Assembly: GCA_019634715.1 (NCBI GenBank)
Contig: JAHCAU010000011.1
Coordinates: forward strand, 1-64,000
Length of the DNA stretch: 64,000 nucleotides
Source of the DNA: Lysobacter sp.
Lineage (GTDB): Bacteria; Pseudomonadota; Gammaproteobacteria; Xanthomonadales; Xanthomonadaceae
Direction of reading: 5' to 3'
Notes under the pieces: generated by a model
Told to the model about the DNA's origin: nothing
What the model saw: the letters and a program-made list of their open reading frames with translations, nothing else
Database searches by the model: none
Part shown: in pieces, positions 8,306 through 16,953 of the stretch
How the letters are laid out: every line of letters starts with the position of its first letter
How positions within the stretch are numbered: the first letter of the stretch is position 1
Translations under genes and position numbers: made by a program

Positions 8306-9555
8306 CGCAGCCGCTGCAGGCCGTCGATCGCGCGCGACACCAGCCGCGGCGGCTCCGCCTCGCCGGTCAGGCCGGCGGTCACCGCCCGCCGGAACGGCGC
8401 CGCATGCCGGGCGACCCGCAGCGCGGCGCGACGCAGGACCTTCGCCGACGGCGAATCGTCGGTGTACAGGCTCGCGATCATCGTCGTCGCCAGGTACAGC
8501 GGACGCGTCGCGCGACGATGCCCGCGCTCGTAGGCCTGCAGCAGCGGCATCGACCAGAACGGCCGGCCGGCGGCATGCGCCCGGCGGATCGCCGAGGCCA
8601 GCGCGTCCTGGCCGAGCAGGCCGAAATTGAAGCCGTGCGCGGTCACCGGGTGCATGCCCACCGCGGCGTCGCCGATCGCGGCGAAACGTTCGGCCACGAA
8701 AGCCTGCGGATACACGCCGACCAGCGGATACGCGCAGCACGGTCCGATGACCTCCATCGCGCCGAGCCGGCCGTGGAAGCGCCGCGCCATGTCCTCTGCG
8801 AACGCCTCCGGCGCCAGGGCCTGCAGCGCCTGCGCCTGCAGCTGCGGCACGGTCAGTACCACCGACGAGACCTGCGGATCGCGCAGCGGCAGCAGCGCCA
8901 GCGTCTGCCCGTGGTCGAACCACTCCCAGGCGGTGGCTGCGTGCGGCCGTGCATGGCGCATGCGGCAGACCAGCATGGTCCGGCCGAAATCGCGCATCGC
9001 CGCGGCGATGCCGACCGCGCGCCGCGTCTCCGAGAAGCGGCTGTCGGCCGCGACCAGCAGCGACGCGCGCAGGATGCTGCCGTCGTCGAGCGTCACCGAG
9101 ACGCCGTCGCAGGCCGTGGACACCGACACCGTACGCCGCCCGCACAGCAGGGTCGCCGCCGCGCGCGCCTCGCATTCGGCGTAGGCCGCGCGCCGGATCG
9201 CGTGGTTCGACACCAGCCAGCCCAGGCGTTCGCGGTGGCCGTCTTCGGGCGCGAAGCGCAGTCCGTGGGGATCGTCGCCATCGAGCACCAGCGCCTCGCG
9301 CAGGTCGGCGACGTGATCGGCAGGCAAGCGTGCCCACAGCCCCAGGTCGCCCATGATCCGCTGCGAGCGATGGGTCAGCGCGATCTCGCGGCCGTCGTCG
9401 GCCGGATCGGCCAGCGTCTCGCGCGACTGCCGCTCCACCAGCGCCACCGACAGCCCGTTGCCGGCCAGCGCATTGGCGAAGCACAGGCCCGCCGGCCCGG
9501 CGCCGACCACCACGATGTCGAAGACGTTGTCGGGTGCAGGATCGAAAGCGGACAT
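8245..9555 (-). CDS. FAD-dependent ubiquinone-biosynthesis hydroxylase, UbiM-like
   Basis: This 436-residue class A flavin monooxygenase has the FAD-binding GAGPAG at residues 18-23, the DGREIALTHRSQRIM segment, and the C-terminal FAD motif GDAAVGMHPVTAHGFNFGL. That last motif departs from the GDAAH..P..GQG form of UbiH/UbiF and fits UbiM, a broad-regiospecificity hydroxylase of coenzyme Q synthesis. It would hydroxylate the quinone ring with O2 and NAD(P)H. The start at 9555 (MSAFDPAPDNVFDIVVVG) is preferred over the longer frame to 9639, which adds Arg/Pro-rich sequence. An FNR-like box lies 58 bp upstream. The gene sits between oleB and oleC. UbiH or another relative is the alternative. 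Confidence 0.65.
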   Translation of the reverse strand: MSAFDPAPDNVFDIVVVGAGPAGLCFANALAGNGLSVALVERQSRETLADPADDGREIALTHRSQRIMGDLGLWARLPADHVADLREALVLDGDDPHGLRFAPEDGHRERLGWLVSNHAIRRAAYAECEARAAATLLCGRRTVSVSTACDGVSVTLDDGSILRASLLVAADSRFSETRRAVGIAAAMRDFGRTMLVCRMRHARPHAATAWEWFDHGQTLALLPLRDPQVSSVVLTVPQLQAQALQALAPEAFAEDMARRFHGRLGAMEVIGPCCAYPLVGVYPQAFVAERFAAIGDAAVGMHPVTAHGFNFGLLGQDALASAIRRAHAAGRPFWSMPLLQAYERGHRRATRPLYLATTMIASLYTDDSPSAKVLRRAALRVARHAAPFRRAVTAGLTGEAEPPRLVSRAIDGLQRLRQSIRGVKAATSPGASGGSP

Positions 9556-9612
9556 GCGCACCTCGCGCGGACTGCTGAGGTCGCAGGGTAGGCCGCGCAT
9601 CGGGGCACCGCG

Positions 9613-9626
9613 TTGATCCGGGTCAA
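9613..9626. promoter_or_regulatory. FNR/Anr-type box before the UbiM-like gene
   Basis: TTGAT-CCGG-GTCAA matches the FNR consensus TTGAT-N4-ATCAA at 9 of 10 positions and is centred about 64 bp from the minus-strand start. Oxygen-linked control of a quinone hydroxylase is a reasonable inference. Confidence 0.45.
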
Positions 9627-9699
9627 GTCGTTTGGCCAATTGGATCCGGGGGCGCCAGGGTTTGCCTCATCGAACACAGCCCCATCCCCACCCATCGTC

Positions 9700-10242
9700 G
9701 TCCCGGCGCAGGCCGGGACCCAGCCCTTTGCTTTTCCACACCGGCATCGTGTCGGATATTCCCGACACGCTTGCACAGCAAACCCTGACCGCGCGTGCGG
9801 ACAATCACCACTCGTCCATCGCTGCGTTTCAAGCCACTCTGCATGGCATGCGACAAGCCTGCGTCTACCCCCTCGCCAACCGCTACCACGGCACGCTGTA
9901 CATCGGCGTGACATCCGATCTGGTCCAGCGCGTCTGGCAGCATCGCCACGATGTCTTCGAAGGCTTCACCAAGCGCTACGGTGTCCGCACGCTCGTGTGG
10001 TACGAAGCGCATGAAGGGATCTACACCGCGATCGTGCGGGAGAAGGCGATCAAGGAATGGCGACGGGAGTGAAAGGATCTGTATCCATCGATCCTCTGAG
10101 TGGCAGCGCAGCGAAGTGTTGAAGCAAAGCCGAACGGCTGGGTCCCGGCCTGCGCCGGGACGACGGTGGGTGGGTGATCGGGTGCAGCTGCAAGGGCAAA
10201 GGCGGGGTCCCAATCTCCCGTCGTCCCGACGCAGGCCGGGAC
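9700..10242. repeat. Three copies of a 20-bp REP palindrome around a GIY-YIG remnant
   Basis: Copies lie at 9700-9719 (GTCCCGGC-GCAG-GCCGGGAC), 10142-10161 (opposite orientation, loop CTGC) and 10223-10242 (one mismatch in the left arm). Each is flanked by CGTC and CCAGC. This is a common dispersed palindrome of high-GC proteobacteria, unrelated to the 37-bp repeats near the RAYT gene. Confidence 0.8.
9848..10072 (+). pseudogene. Truncated GIY-YIG nuclease-like protein
   Basis: The 74 residues begin MRQACVYPLANRYHGTLYIG and continue with VTSDLVQRVWQHR and FTKRYGVRTLVWYE. This is the GIY-YIG fold of the small single-domain UPF0213/YhbQ-like family, with the first GIY reduced to CVY. Family members run on for about 20 more residues after REKAIKEWRR, ending in NP-x-WRDL. 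Here a TGA follows directly, and the downstream frame (KDLYPSI) looks like a worn version of that tail. The gene is therefore probably a decaying or shortened copy. It lies between REP palindromes that fill both its flanks. Confidence 0.6.
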
Positions 10243-10261
10243 CCAGCCGTTCCACTGCGGG

Positions 10262-11158
10262 TCAGAGCGGATTCGCGTCCAGGAAGCGGCGGATCGCCGG
10301 CACCAGCACCTCGTGCTTGTCTTCCAGCACGTAGTGGTGCGCATCGTGGAAGGCATGCACCTCGGCGTTCGGCAGCGCGCGCTGGAAGCCTTCGAGGAAA
10401 TGCTGGTCGAACACGAAGTCCTGCAGGCCCCAGGCGATGAACGCCGGGCGGTCCGCATACGACGGCAGGCGTTGCTCGGACGCCTTCAGCAGCGCCCAGG
10501 CCGGATCGCCCTCGGCCAACGGGATGTCCTGCACGAAGCGCAGCGTGGAGATGCGGTTCGCCCACGAATCGTAGGGCGCCACGTAGCCGCGATACACGTC
10601 CTTCGACAGCTTGCGCGACACGCAGTCGCGCGCGGTGCCGGCGGCGAACGCGTTGAACGCGCGGATCAGGAACGCGCCGAACATGGTGTTGCGGCACAGG
10701 TTCAACTGCCACGGCATCGGCTTGGCCGCCGGCAGCGGGAACGCCGCGGTGTTGGTGATCACCAGACGGCGCACCTGCGCCTGGTGCGACAGCGCCCAGC
10801 CGAAGCCGATCATCCCGCCCCAGTCGTGCACCGCCAGCGTCACCGGGCCGTCGATGCCCAGGTGTTCGAGCAGCCGCGTCACGTCGTCCACGCGCGACTG
10901 CAGGGTGTAGGTGTAGCGGTCGTCCCCCGGCTTGTCCGACAGGCCCATGCCGACGTGGTCCGGCACGATGCAGCGGTACTTCTCCTTCAGGCCCGACACC
11001 AGGTGCCGCCACAGGAAGCTCCACGACGGATTGCCGTGCAGCATGACGACCACCTCGCCATCGCGCGGGCCCTCGTCGAGGAAGGACATCGCGATGCCGG
11101 GACGCACCTCGAAACGGTTGGGGGTGAAGGGGTAGTCGGGGAAGGTCTGGGGGGTCAT
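10262..11158 (-). CDS. oleB: OleB, beta-lactone decarboxylase (alpha/beta hydrolase)
   Basis: This 298-residue alpha/beta hydrolase is close to haloalkane dehalogenases. The oxyanion-hole motif HGNPSWSFLW starts at residue 41. The nucleophile is Asp112 in AVHDWGGMIG, and a catalytic-type histidine lies in HDAHHYVLEDK. OleB removes CO2 from the cis-beta-lactone made by OleC to give the final cis-olefin. The start at 11158 (MTPQTFPDYPF) agrees with the family; the longer frame to 11218 adds unrelated residues. Separate oleB and oleC genes, as here, are typical of Xanthomonads; actinobacteria often fuse them. oleA lies 16 kb away, with the restriction, Fic and PspA-type genes between. Confidence 0.9.
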   Translation of the reverse strand: MTPQTFPDYPFTPNRFEVRPGIAMSFLDEGPRDGEVVVMLHGNPSWSFLWRHLVSGLKEKYRCIVPDHVGMGLSDKPGDDRYTYTLQSRVDDVTRLLEHLGIDGPVTLAVHDWGGMIGFGWALSHQAQVRRLVITNTAAFPLPAAKPMPWQLNLCRNTMFGAFLIRAFNAFAAGTARDCVSRKLSKDVYRGYVAPYDSWANRISTLRFVQDIPLAEGDPAWALLKASEQRLPSYADRPAFIAWGLQDFVFDQHFLEGFQRALPNAEVHAFHDAHHYVLEDKHEVLVPAIRRFLDANPL

Positions 11159-11338
11159 GGGCAGGTCGGCCGTGGCAGGCCCGGTACGCAGAGGATGCGG
11201 GGCCGAATGGGCCGCCAAGGATAAGGCCTCACCCCGGATTTGGCACCGGAAGGCCGGGATGGGGGCGCATTCCGCGCGGCTGTCGCCCCCGCCCCGGTCC
11301 TCCCCCGCACGCGGGGAAGGCGGCTCACGCGGCCCCGC

Positions 11339-14300
11339 TCAATCGTTCGCGCGATAGCCGTCGCCGCTGCGGCGTGCACGGCCGAGGGCGGTGAGCATGT
11401 CCAGCACCTGCGGCAGGCGCTTCTTCCACGGGCCGCGCGCAGTGAAACGGGCGGCGATGTCGTCGAGCGACAGCGGTGCGGGGCTGGCGGCGAGCAGGTC
11501 GGCGATGGCGCGGACCTGGGCGACGGCGTCCTTCGGCCAGGGCTGCGGCTTGGCGGCGGGGGCCACGGTGGCGGGTGCGTCGTCGCCGTCGGGAGCTTCG
11601 TCCTCGGGCACGGGGGCATCGATGACGGCCTGCCGGGGCGCCTGCTGCGGGTTCTGGAACTCGGGGCGCAGCCAGCGCACGAGGCCGCGCGCTTCCTCGG
11701 CGGCGCGTTCGGCGTTGAGCGCGACCAGCCGTTCGAGCACGGCCTCGTCGAAGGCGCGCTTGGCCTCGTCGCGGGTCTGGCCTTCGGCTGGCGCGTCGTT
11801 GCCATGCGCCACGCGCAGCAGAGGCAGCAGGTCGGACCAGCCGTAGGCGTCGAGCACGGCGGCGTCCAAATCGTCATGGAGTTGGCGCAGCACCGAGACC
11901 AGGCCGTGCTCGTGGATCGTGCGTTCCTTCGCGCTCAGCGCTTCGCCGCTGCGGAGTTTTTCCAGCACGTTGTACATGCCGGTGAGGGTGAGATCGGGAT
12001 GCGCGGCTTGTTGGCGTTTGCGGTGGGCGTCGAGTTGTTCGGCTAGGGTGCGGATGTGTGAGTCCTGCTCAGCTGGAGTAGCAGGAAAGGGAAAAGAATC
12101 GAAACAGCGCACCTTGCTGTAACGGGGATCGTTGCCCACGCCCAAGCGACCGCCTGCGGTCACCGCCCAAATGACATGAATGCAACTTGAAAGAACACCA
12201 AACTGTATCGCATCCTCAATCGCGAACATTACGGTCGTGCTGTCGCAAATCGTATTCGCATCAACAAAGACAAAGGTTCGATACTTGGCAGTAAGCGAGG
12301 TGACTATCGCACGAGACAGGCCTGCCAGCGCAGGGCGAAATGTGCTTCTGGCCTCCCCAAACAACCACCAACGCTCCCTCAATGACTGTCGCGGATTCTG
12401 GTCACGCTCAGGCTTCACCCGTGTCAAGACCCACTGATACAGATCAGGATATTGCCCCCGCAACTGACCTGCATCCAGTCCAAACAAGTCTATGGCGTAA
12501 ACACCACGGGGAGATTGCACGATGTCCCGGCCAGACACTAACGGCCGAATCCACCTGGATTGATTCGAGCAACTCGCAGCGAACTGTTCTGCAATAAGTG
12601 TGTCTACAACGAACCCTTGACCTGTCAACTGGTATCCAACGCAACAGAGCTGGGAATTGGAGCTGAGGCTAGGACACGCACTGAGATCATGGCCCACATT
12701 GAGACTTGGTGTGATTAGCCCACTAGCATGACTCAGGGTTACTGACACCTCATCATCCGAACTAGGTATTTCCTCTTCCACTGTTGCAAGCACCCCAACA
12801 GCACCGGATGAATCTGCAACAGTGAGTGCTACGCGCACAGCTGCGCCGTTTGACGAGTCCACCCAAGGATGATCCGGAACGCAGAACCGAATTCCAAACT
12901 TAAGATTCTCTGCAAATTTTCTATTCAATACCCTTCTGGAAAATTCCTGCCGGATGCTATTCGTAGTGATCAAGCCGAAGCGTTTCAAAGCGCCGGCATT
13001 CACCAGATCGGCGCTGCGATCCCACCAATACATGACGAAATCAACATTATCCGGAACGTTGGAATATACGCCTCGGATGGCTTCGAGATAGCCATCACCG
13101 AGCGATGCACGAATTGTACGTGCGCCAAGATACGGCGGATTCCCCACCACGAAATCCGCATCCGGCCATGCGGCCTTGCGCGGGTTGAGGTACTGCTCCA
13201 CCGGCTTGCGCGCGGTTTCATCCGGAATCGGTTCGCCAGTGATCGGCGAGACCTTCATCGTCTCGCCGTCCCAGCGCGTGACCGGCACGCCGCGCTCGTC
13301 CACCACCAGCTGCACGTCGTCGTAGGCGAGCACCGCGTCGCGGCATTCGATGTTGCGGAAGTCGCGGATCACCGGCACCGGCGGGTTCACGTCGCCGCGG
13401 GTGCGGAAGTGCCACTGCAGGTAGCCGATCCACAGCACCACCTCGGCGATGGCGGCGGCACGCGGGTTGAGCTCGATGCCGAGCAGGTTGTGCGGGTCGA
13501 CGGTTTCGCCGGCCATGCCGTCGGCGCGCGTGCCGCCCAGGGCGAGGCCGGTCTGGCGGTCGCCCAGTTCGTCCAGCGCGTTGAGCACTTCGCCTTCGAG
13601 GCGTTTGAGGTGTTCCAGCGTGACGTAGAGGAAGTTGCCGCTGCCGCAGGCCGGGTCGAGCACGCGCACGGTGCAGAGGCGGTGGTGGAAGGCGCGCAGC
13701 GTGGCCACGGCCTCGTCGTGCTGTCCATCGGCTTCCAGCACACCGGCAGCACCGTAGGCATTGCTCCATTCCTGGCGCAGCGGCTCGATCACGGTCGGCA
13801 GCACCAGGCGTTCGACGTAGGCGCGCGGCGTGTAGTGCGCGCCGAGCTTGTGGCGGTCCTTCGGGCTGAGCGCGCGTTCGAGCAGTGTGCCGAAGATCGC
13901 GGGTTCGACATGCTTCCAGTCGGCCTTCGCGGCGAGCAGCAGCAGGTCGAGCTGTTCGCGGTCCAGCGGCAGGGTGTCGGGCTGCTTGAACAGCTTGCCG
14001 TTGAATTGCAGCACGTCCCCGGCGATGACGGCGGAAAAGCCGCCGCCGTCCATGTCGCGCCAGAGCTGGCCGAGCATGCGCATCGCCACGTCGGGCTGTT
14101 CGCGATGGCGCTGCAGCAGCTCGCGGAAGCTGTCGGCGGGCAGCAGGCGCACATCCTCGGCGAACATGGTGAACAGGCAGCGCATCAGGAACTGGGCCAC
14201 GGCCTGCGGGTCGTGACGGGCGGCTTCGAGGCGCTTGGCCAGCTCGGCGAGGCGGCCGGCGATCTCGCGGGTGACGCGTGCCGATTCGCGGCTGGGATCG

Positions 14301-14851
14301 AGCGACAGCGGATCGGTCCAGACCTTGCGCAGGCGCTCGCGCAGCGCGGGATCGCGCAGGTCGGCGAGCGCGATGCGGTGACTGCGCGGGTCGGGGAACG
14401 GGGTATACGTGCCACCGGAGCGCGAGAACTCGGCATACAGCTCGATGCGCGTGCCCACGTCGACCACCACGACGAACGGCGGCCGGCCCTCCTCCGCCGG
14501 CAGCGCGCGGGCGTAATGCTCGGCCTGGGTGCGGGCGTAGAGCAGCGCCTGGTCGAAGCCGCGCGTGTGCGCGCCGGCCTTGATCTTCTTGGCTTCGAGG
14601 ATGAAGGCACCGCGGCGGTACAGGTCGATGCGGCCGGCGCTGGTGCCGCCGTCGCCATGCGCGAAGGTGACGGGCCGCTCGAACATGTAGTCCTGCTCGG
14701 CCGTGGGATGCGGGGCATCGACGCCGAGCAGATGACACAGATCGATCAGGAAACTCTGCGAGGTGGACAGTTCGGAGGCGGTGACGCCGTGCCATCGGGC
14801 GATGAAGGCGTCTGCGGCGGCGTCGGTCGTGTGCTGATCGGGCGTGGTCAT
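11339..14851 (-). CDS. Single-chain Type IIL/IIG-like restriction-modification enzyme
   Basis: This 1,170-residue protein combines an N-terminal PD-(D/E)xK nuclease with an N6-adenine methyltransferase. Nuclease residues are Asp76 and Glu86-x-Lys88 in GRIDLYRRGAFILEAKK. The SAM motif DPACGSGNF lies at 399-407 and the catalytic NPPY at 571-574. A helical linker separates the two, and a target-recognition region follows at about 600-920. This layout is that of MmeI-type enzymes, in which one recognition domain sets both cutting and methylation specificity. The start at 14851 has AAAGGA upstream. The gene is probably co-transcribed with the upstream fic gene. Bases about 12,100-13,100, coding the recognition region, are clearly AT-richer than the rest. 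The recognition sequence cannot be read by eye. Confidence 0.85.
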   Translation of the reverse strand: MTTPDQHTTDAAADAFIARWHGVTASELSTSQSFLIDLCHLLGVDAPHPTAEQDYMFERPVTFAHGDGGTSAGRIDLYRRGAFILEAKKIKAGAHTRGFDQALLYARTQAEHYARALPAEEGRPPFVVVVDVGTRIELYAEFSRSGGTYTPFPDPRSHRIALADLRDPALRERLRKVWTDPLSLDPSRESARVTREIAGRLAELAKRLEAARHDPQAVAQFLMRCLFTMFAEDVRLLPADSFRELLQRHREQPDVAMRMLGQLWRDMDGGGFSAVIAGDVLQFNGKLFKQPDTLPLDREQLDLLLLAAKADWKHVEPAIFGTLLERALSPKDRHKLGAHYTPRAYVERLVLPTVIEPLRQEWSNAYGAAGVLEADGQHDEAVATLRAFHHRLCTVRVLDPACGSGNFLYVTLEHLKRLEGEVLNALDELGDRQTGLALGGTRADGMAGETVDPHNLLGIELNPRAAAIAEVVLWIGYLQWHFRTRGDVNPPVPVIRDFRNIECRDAVLAYDDVQLVVDERGVPVTRWDGETMKVSPITGEPIPDETARKPVEQYLNPRKAAWPDADFVVGNPPYLGARTIRASLGDGYLEAIRGVYSNVPDNVDFVMYWWDRSADLVNAGALKRFGLITTNSIRQEFSRRVLNRKFAENLKFGIRFCVPDHPWVDSSNGAAVRVALTVADSSGAVGVLATVEEEIPSSDDEVSVTLSHASGLITPSLNVGHDLSACPSLSSNSQLCCVGYQLTGQGFVVDTLIAEQFAASCSNQSRWIRPLVSGRDIVQSPRGVYAIDLFGLDAGQLRGQYPDLYQWVLTRVKPERDQNPRQSLRERWWLFGEARSTFRPALAGLSRAIVTSLTAKYRTFVFVDANTICDSTTVMFAIEDAIQFGVLSSCIHVIWAVTAGGRLGVGNDPRYSKVRCFDSFPFPATPAEQDSHIRTLAEQLDAHRKRQQAAHPDLTLTGMYNVLEKLRSGEALSAKERTIHEHGLVSVLRQLHDDLDAAVLDAYGWSDLLPLLRVAHGNDAPAEGQTRDEAKRAFDEAVLERLVALNAERAAEEARGLVRWLRPEFQNPQQAPRQAVIDAPVPEDEAPDGDDAPATVAPAAKPQPWPKDAVAQVRAIADLLAASPAPLSLDDIAARFTARGPWKKRLPQVLDMLTALGRARRSGDGYRAND

Positions 14852-14914
14852 GGCGGTCCTTTGCGGTGCGCGCGGTCGTCGGCGCGTCGACGATGCCGTT
14901 CGAAAGCGGGTGGT

Positions 14915-15016
14915 CTACGCGGATCGTCGGTCACGACGGGGGCATCCTGGCTCGGCATCACTGGGTGGCAACAGGCTGATCAGGTCGTCGCGTTCGAGAG
15001 GGTCGTATCCGCTCAT
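14915..15016 (-). other. Possible small ORF linking fic to the restriction gene, apparently frameshifted
   Basis: An ATG at 15016 overlaps the fic stop (ATGA) and opens 33 codons beginning MSGYDPLERDDLISLLPPSD before a TAG. A second frame, starting MPSQDAPVVTDDP inside it and shifted by +1, runs on and ends in a TGA that overlaps the restriction gene start (ATGA). Joined, they would make a protein of about 55-60 residues coupled to both neighbours. Either this is a small gene broken by one base or the arrangement is coincidental. No family is recognised. Confidence 0.3.
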
Positions 15017-16086
15017 GACTGCATCGCGCCTTCCGCCCCGGACAACAGGTCGAACAAGGGTTGATTGATGTAGTAGTTGTTGCGCCCGACACGGATCTTG
15101 CGCAGCACGCCGTCCTCGGCCAAGGCGTCGAGGTACCGGGTTGCGGTCAGTCGCGAGACCCCGAGTTCCCGCTGCAGGAATTCGACCCGCGTGTACGGGT
15201 GGTTGAACAGATTGTTGATCAAATCCTGACTGTAGAACTTGTAATGGTCGCGGATACGCAGCTTGGTCCGCTGCAGCAGTCCCTTGATCGCCTGGATGGT
15301 GTCGACGGTCTCGCCGGCCGTGCTCGCGACCGCCTGGAGCATGTACAGCACCCAGCTCTCCCAGTCGTCCTCATCGCGGACCGCCTGCAACAGCCGATAG
15401 TAGTCGGGCTTCGTGCGGACGATGTGCCGACTCAGGTACAGCACCGGGATGTCCAGCAGACCTTCCTTCACCAGATACAGCACATTGATGATGCGGCCGG
15501 TGCGCCCGTTGCCGTCGTAGAACGGATGGATGCTTTCGAATTGATGGTGGATGAGAGCCATCTTCACCAGCGGATCGGCCTCGAATGGCGGCTGGTCGTG
15601 CATGAAGGATTCCAGATCGCCCATCAACCTCTGCACATCGTTGGCGTCCTGCGGTGGCTCGTACACCACCTGACCCTGCGGGTCGCGCAGCGTGGTGCCG
15701 GGCAGCTTGCGCAGGCCCGCGCGGTTGCATTCGAGGCGTTCCTGTACTTCGAGGATGGTGTTGAGCGTCAACAGTCCGGTGTCGCTGACCCGATCGAAGC
15801 CGGTCCGCAGGGCCTGGCGATAGCGCAGGACTTCCTTGATGGCGCTACCGGTGCTGTCGGCAGGCTCTTCTTCCCGGTAGAGATCGTCCTGGGTAGTGAC
15901 GATGTTCTCGATGGCGGAACTGTCGCGCGCTTCCTGCAAGGTCAGGGTGTTGATCAGGATGCGCTGGTTCGGAATGCTCGCCGCGACGCCCTTGAGTTCA
16001 GCCAGACTGCGGCTGGCCCGATTCAGGGCCTTCAAGATCGGGGCGGTCTCGAAGCGTTCGGGGTCAAGCGCGTGCAGCGGCCGCAT
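15013..16086 (-). CDS. Fic-domain protein (class II) with C-terminal winged helix
   Basis: This 357-residue protein has the Fic active-site motif HPFYDGNGRTGR at 187-198, complete for AMP transfer from ATP to a target hydroxyl. An N-terminal inhibitory helix with SSAIEN (56-61, Glu60) fits class II Fic proteins, which hold themselves inactive. A helix-turn-helix-like tail (about 300-340, GVSRLTATRYLDALAEDGVL) follows. The ATG at 16086 has AGGTG eight bases upstream; an earlier TTG lacks one. The gene heads a likely operon with the restriction enzyme. The target is unknown. The winged helix suggests DNA binding or autoregulation, and TGTATA elements lie in the promoter. Confidence 0.85.
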   Translation of the reverse strand: MRPLHALDPERFETAPILKALNRASRSLAELKGVAASIPNQRILINTLTLQEARDSSAIENIVTTQDDLYREEEPADSTGSAIKEVLRYRQALRTGFDRVSDTGLLTLNTILEVQERLECNRAGLRKLPGTTLRDPQGQVVYEPPQDANDVQRLMGDLESFMHDQPPFEADPLVKMALIHHQFESIHPFYDGNGRTGRIINVLYLVKEGLLDIPVLYLSRHIVRTKPDYYRLLQAVRDEDDWESWVLYMLQAVASTAGETVDTIQAIKGLLQRTKLRIRDHYKFYSQDLINNLFNHPYTRVEFLQRELGVSRLTATRYLDALAEDGVLRKIRVGRNNYYINQPLFDLLSGAEGAMQS

Positions 16087-16102
16087 CGGGTTCACCTGGA
16101 CA

Positions 16103-16170
16103 TGTATAGAAATCGTCAATGTTTATACACATCAAACGGTAAATGTTCAATTTAGGCGCATTTGTATACA
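16103..16170 (-). promoter_or_regulatory. fic promoter with TGTATA operator-like repeats
   Basis: On the minus strand, TTGAAC (16150-16145) and TATAAA (16127-16122) are exactly 17 bp apart, a good sigma-70 promoter. TGTATA at 16103-16108 and its complement TATACA at 16124-16129 flank the -10 region, centred 21 bp apart. A perfect TGTATACA lies at 16163-16170. Binding by the Fic winged helix is a guess. The 144-bp gap is AT-rich and holds no gene. Confidence 0.5.
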
Positions 16171-16230
16171 TACAGGCTTGCAGAACATCGGCTTCAGCGC
16201 CAACAAACCATCGCAAGCGCCGAAACAGGA

Positions 16231-16953
16231 CTAGGCCTGTACCCCATACCGCCCCCACAGCCGCTCGAACCGCCCGGCGAAGGCGCGGACCAGGCGGGCG
16301 TCGTCGGTGACGATCAGGTTCTCCTGGTTGCCTTCGGTCGCGCTGCGGGTCCAGTTGAAGCTGCCGGTGGCGAGGCGGCGGCCGTCGAAGAGGGCGAACT
16401 TGTGGTGCATGTGGAAAGGGCTGGCGTCGAGGCGCACGGGCAGGCCGTGGTCGCGCAGGCGCAGCATGTCGCTGCCGGCGTCGTGGACCTTGTGGTCGTC
16501 GCCGATGATGCGCACCGCGACGCCGCGCGCGTGGGCATCGGTGAGCGCGGCGGTGAGCCGGTCGTCGGAGACGGTGTAGACGCAGACGTCGATGCTGCGT
16601 TTCGCGCCGAGGCACAGTTCGCGCAGCTTGCGCAGGCAGTCCTCGCCGGGCGAGAACCAGGCCTGCGCTTCCACCACGGGCGGATCGGCCACGGCGTCGA
16701 GGGTGCGCACGACCTGCTCCAGCCAGCGCAGCAGGTCCATCGGCGCGAACGCCGGATCGGTCCAGCGCTCGCGCACCAGGTCGAAGGCGCGGTTGCGCAG
16801 GTAGCGCACGCGGTCGCGCGCGAGGCTGGCACCGAGTTCGCGCAGCTCCAGCTTCTCGTCGTCGTCCAGCACCGCATCGGCCGCGCTTTCGCGCAGCAGG
16901 CGATCGAGTTCGGCGAAATCGATGCGGGTCGGCGTGTCGACTGCGTCGTTCAT
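16231..16953 (-). CDS. Phospholipase D-superfamily protein
   Basis: This 240-residue protein has an alpha-helical N-terminal half with no recognised domain, then a PLD-like domain at about 95-240. One HKD motif is visible, His183-x-Lys185-x4-Asp190, followed by TGSFNW at 196-201. Single-motif members act as dimers and are either nucleases (Nuc-like) or lipid hydrolases (mitoPLD-like). Its ATG overlaps the stop of the giant ATPase gene (ATGA), so translation is probably coupled and the two are likely to work together. No signal peptide is seen, so it should be cytoplasmic. Context with PspA-like and flotillin proteins makes a membrane-lipid substrate attractive, but this is inference. Confidence 0.75.
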   Translation of the reverse strand: MNDAVDTPTRIDFAELDRLLRESAADAVLDDDEKLELRELGASLARDRVRYLRNRAFDLVRERWTDPAFAPMDLLRWLEQVVRTLDAVADPPVVEAQAWFSPGEDCLRKLRELCLGAKRSIDVCVYTVSDDRLTAALTDAHARGVAVRIIGDDHKVHDAGSDMLRLRDHGLPVRLDASPFHMHHKFALFDGRRLATGSFNWTRSATEGNQENLIVTDDARLVRAFAGRFERLWGRYGVQA

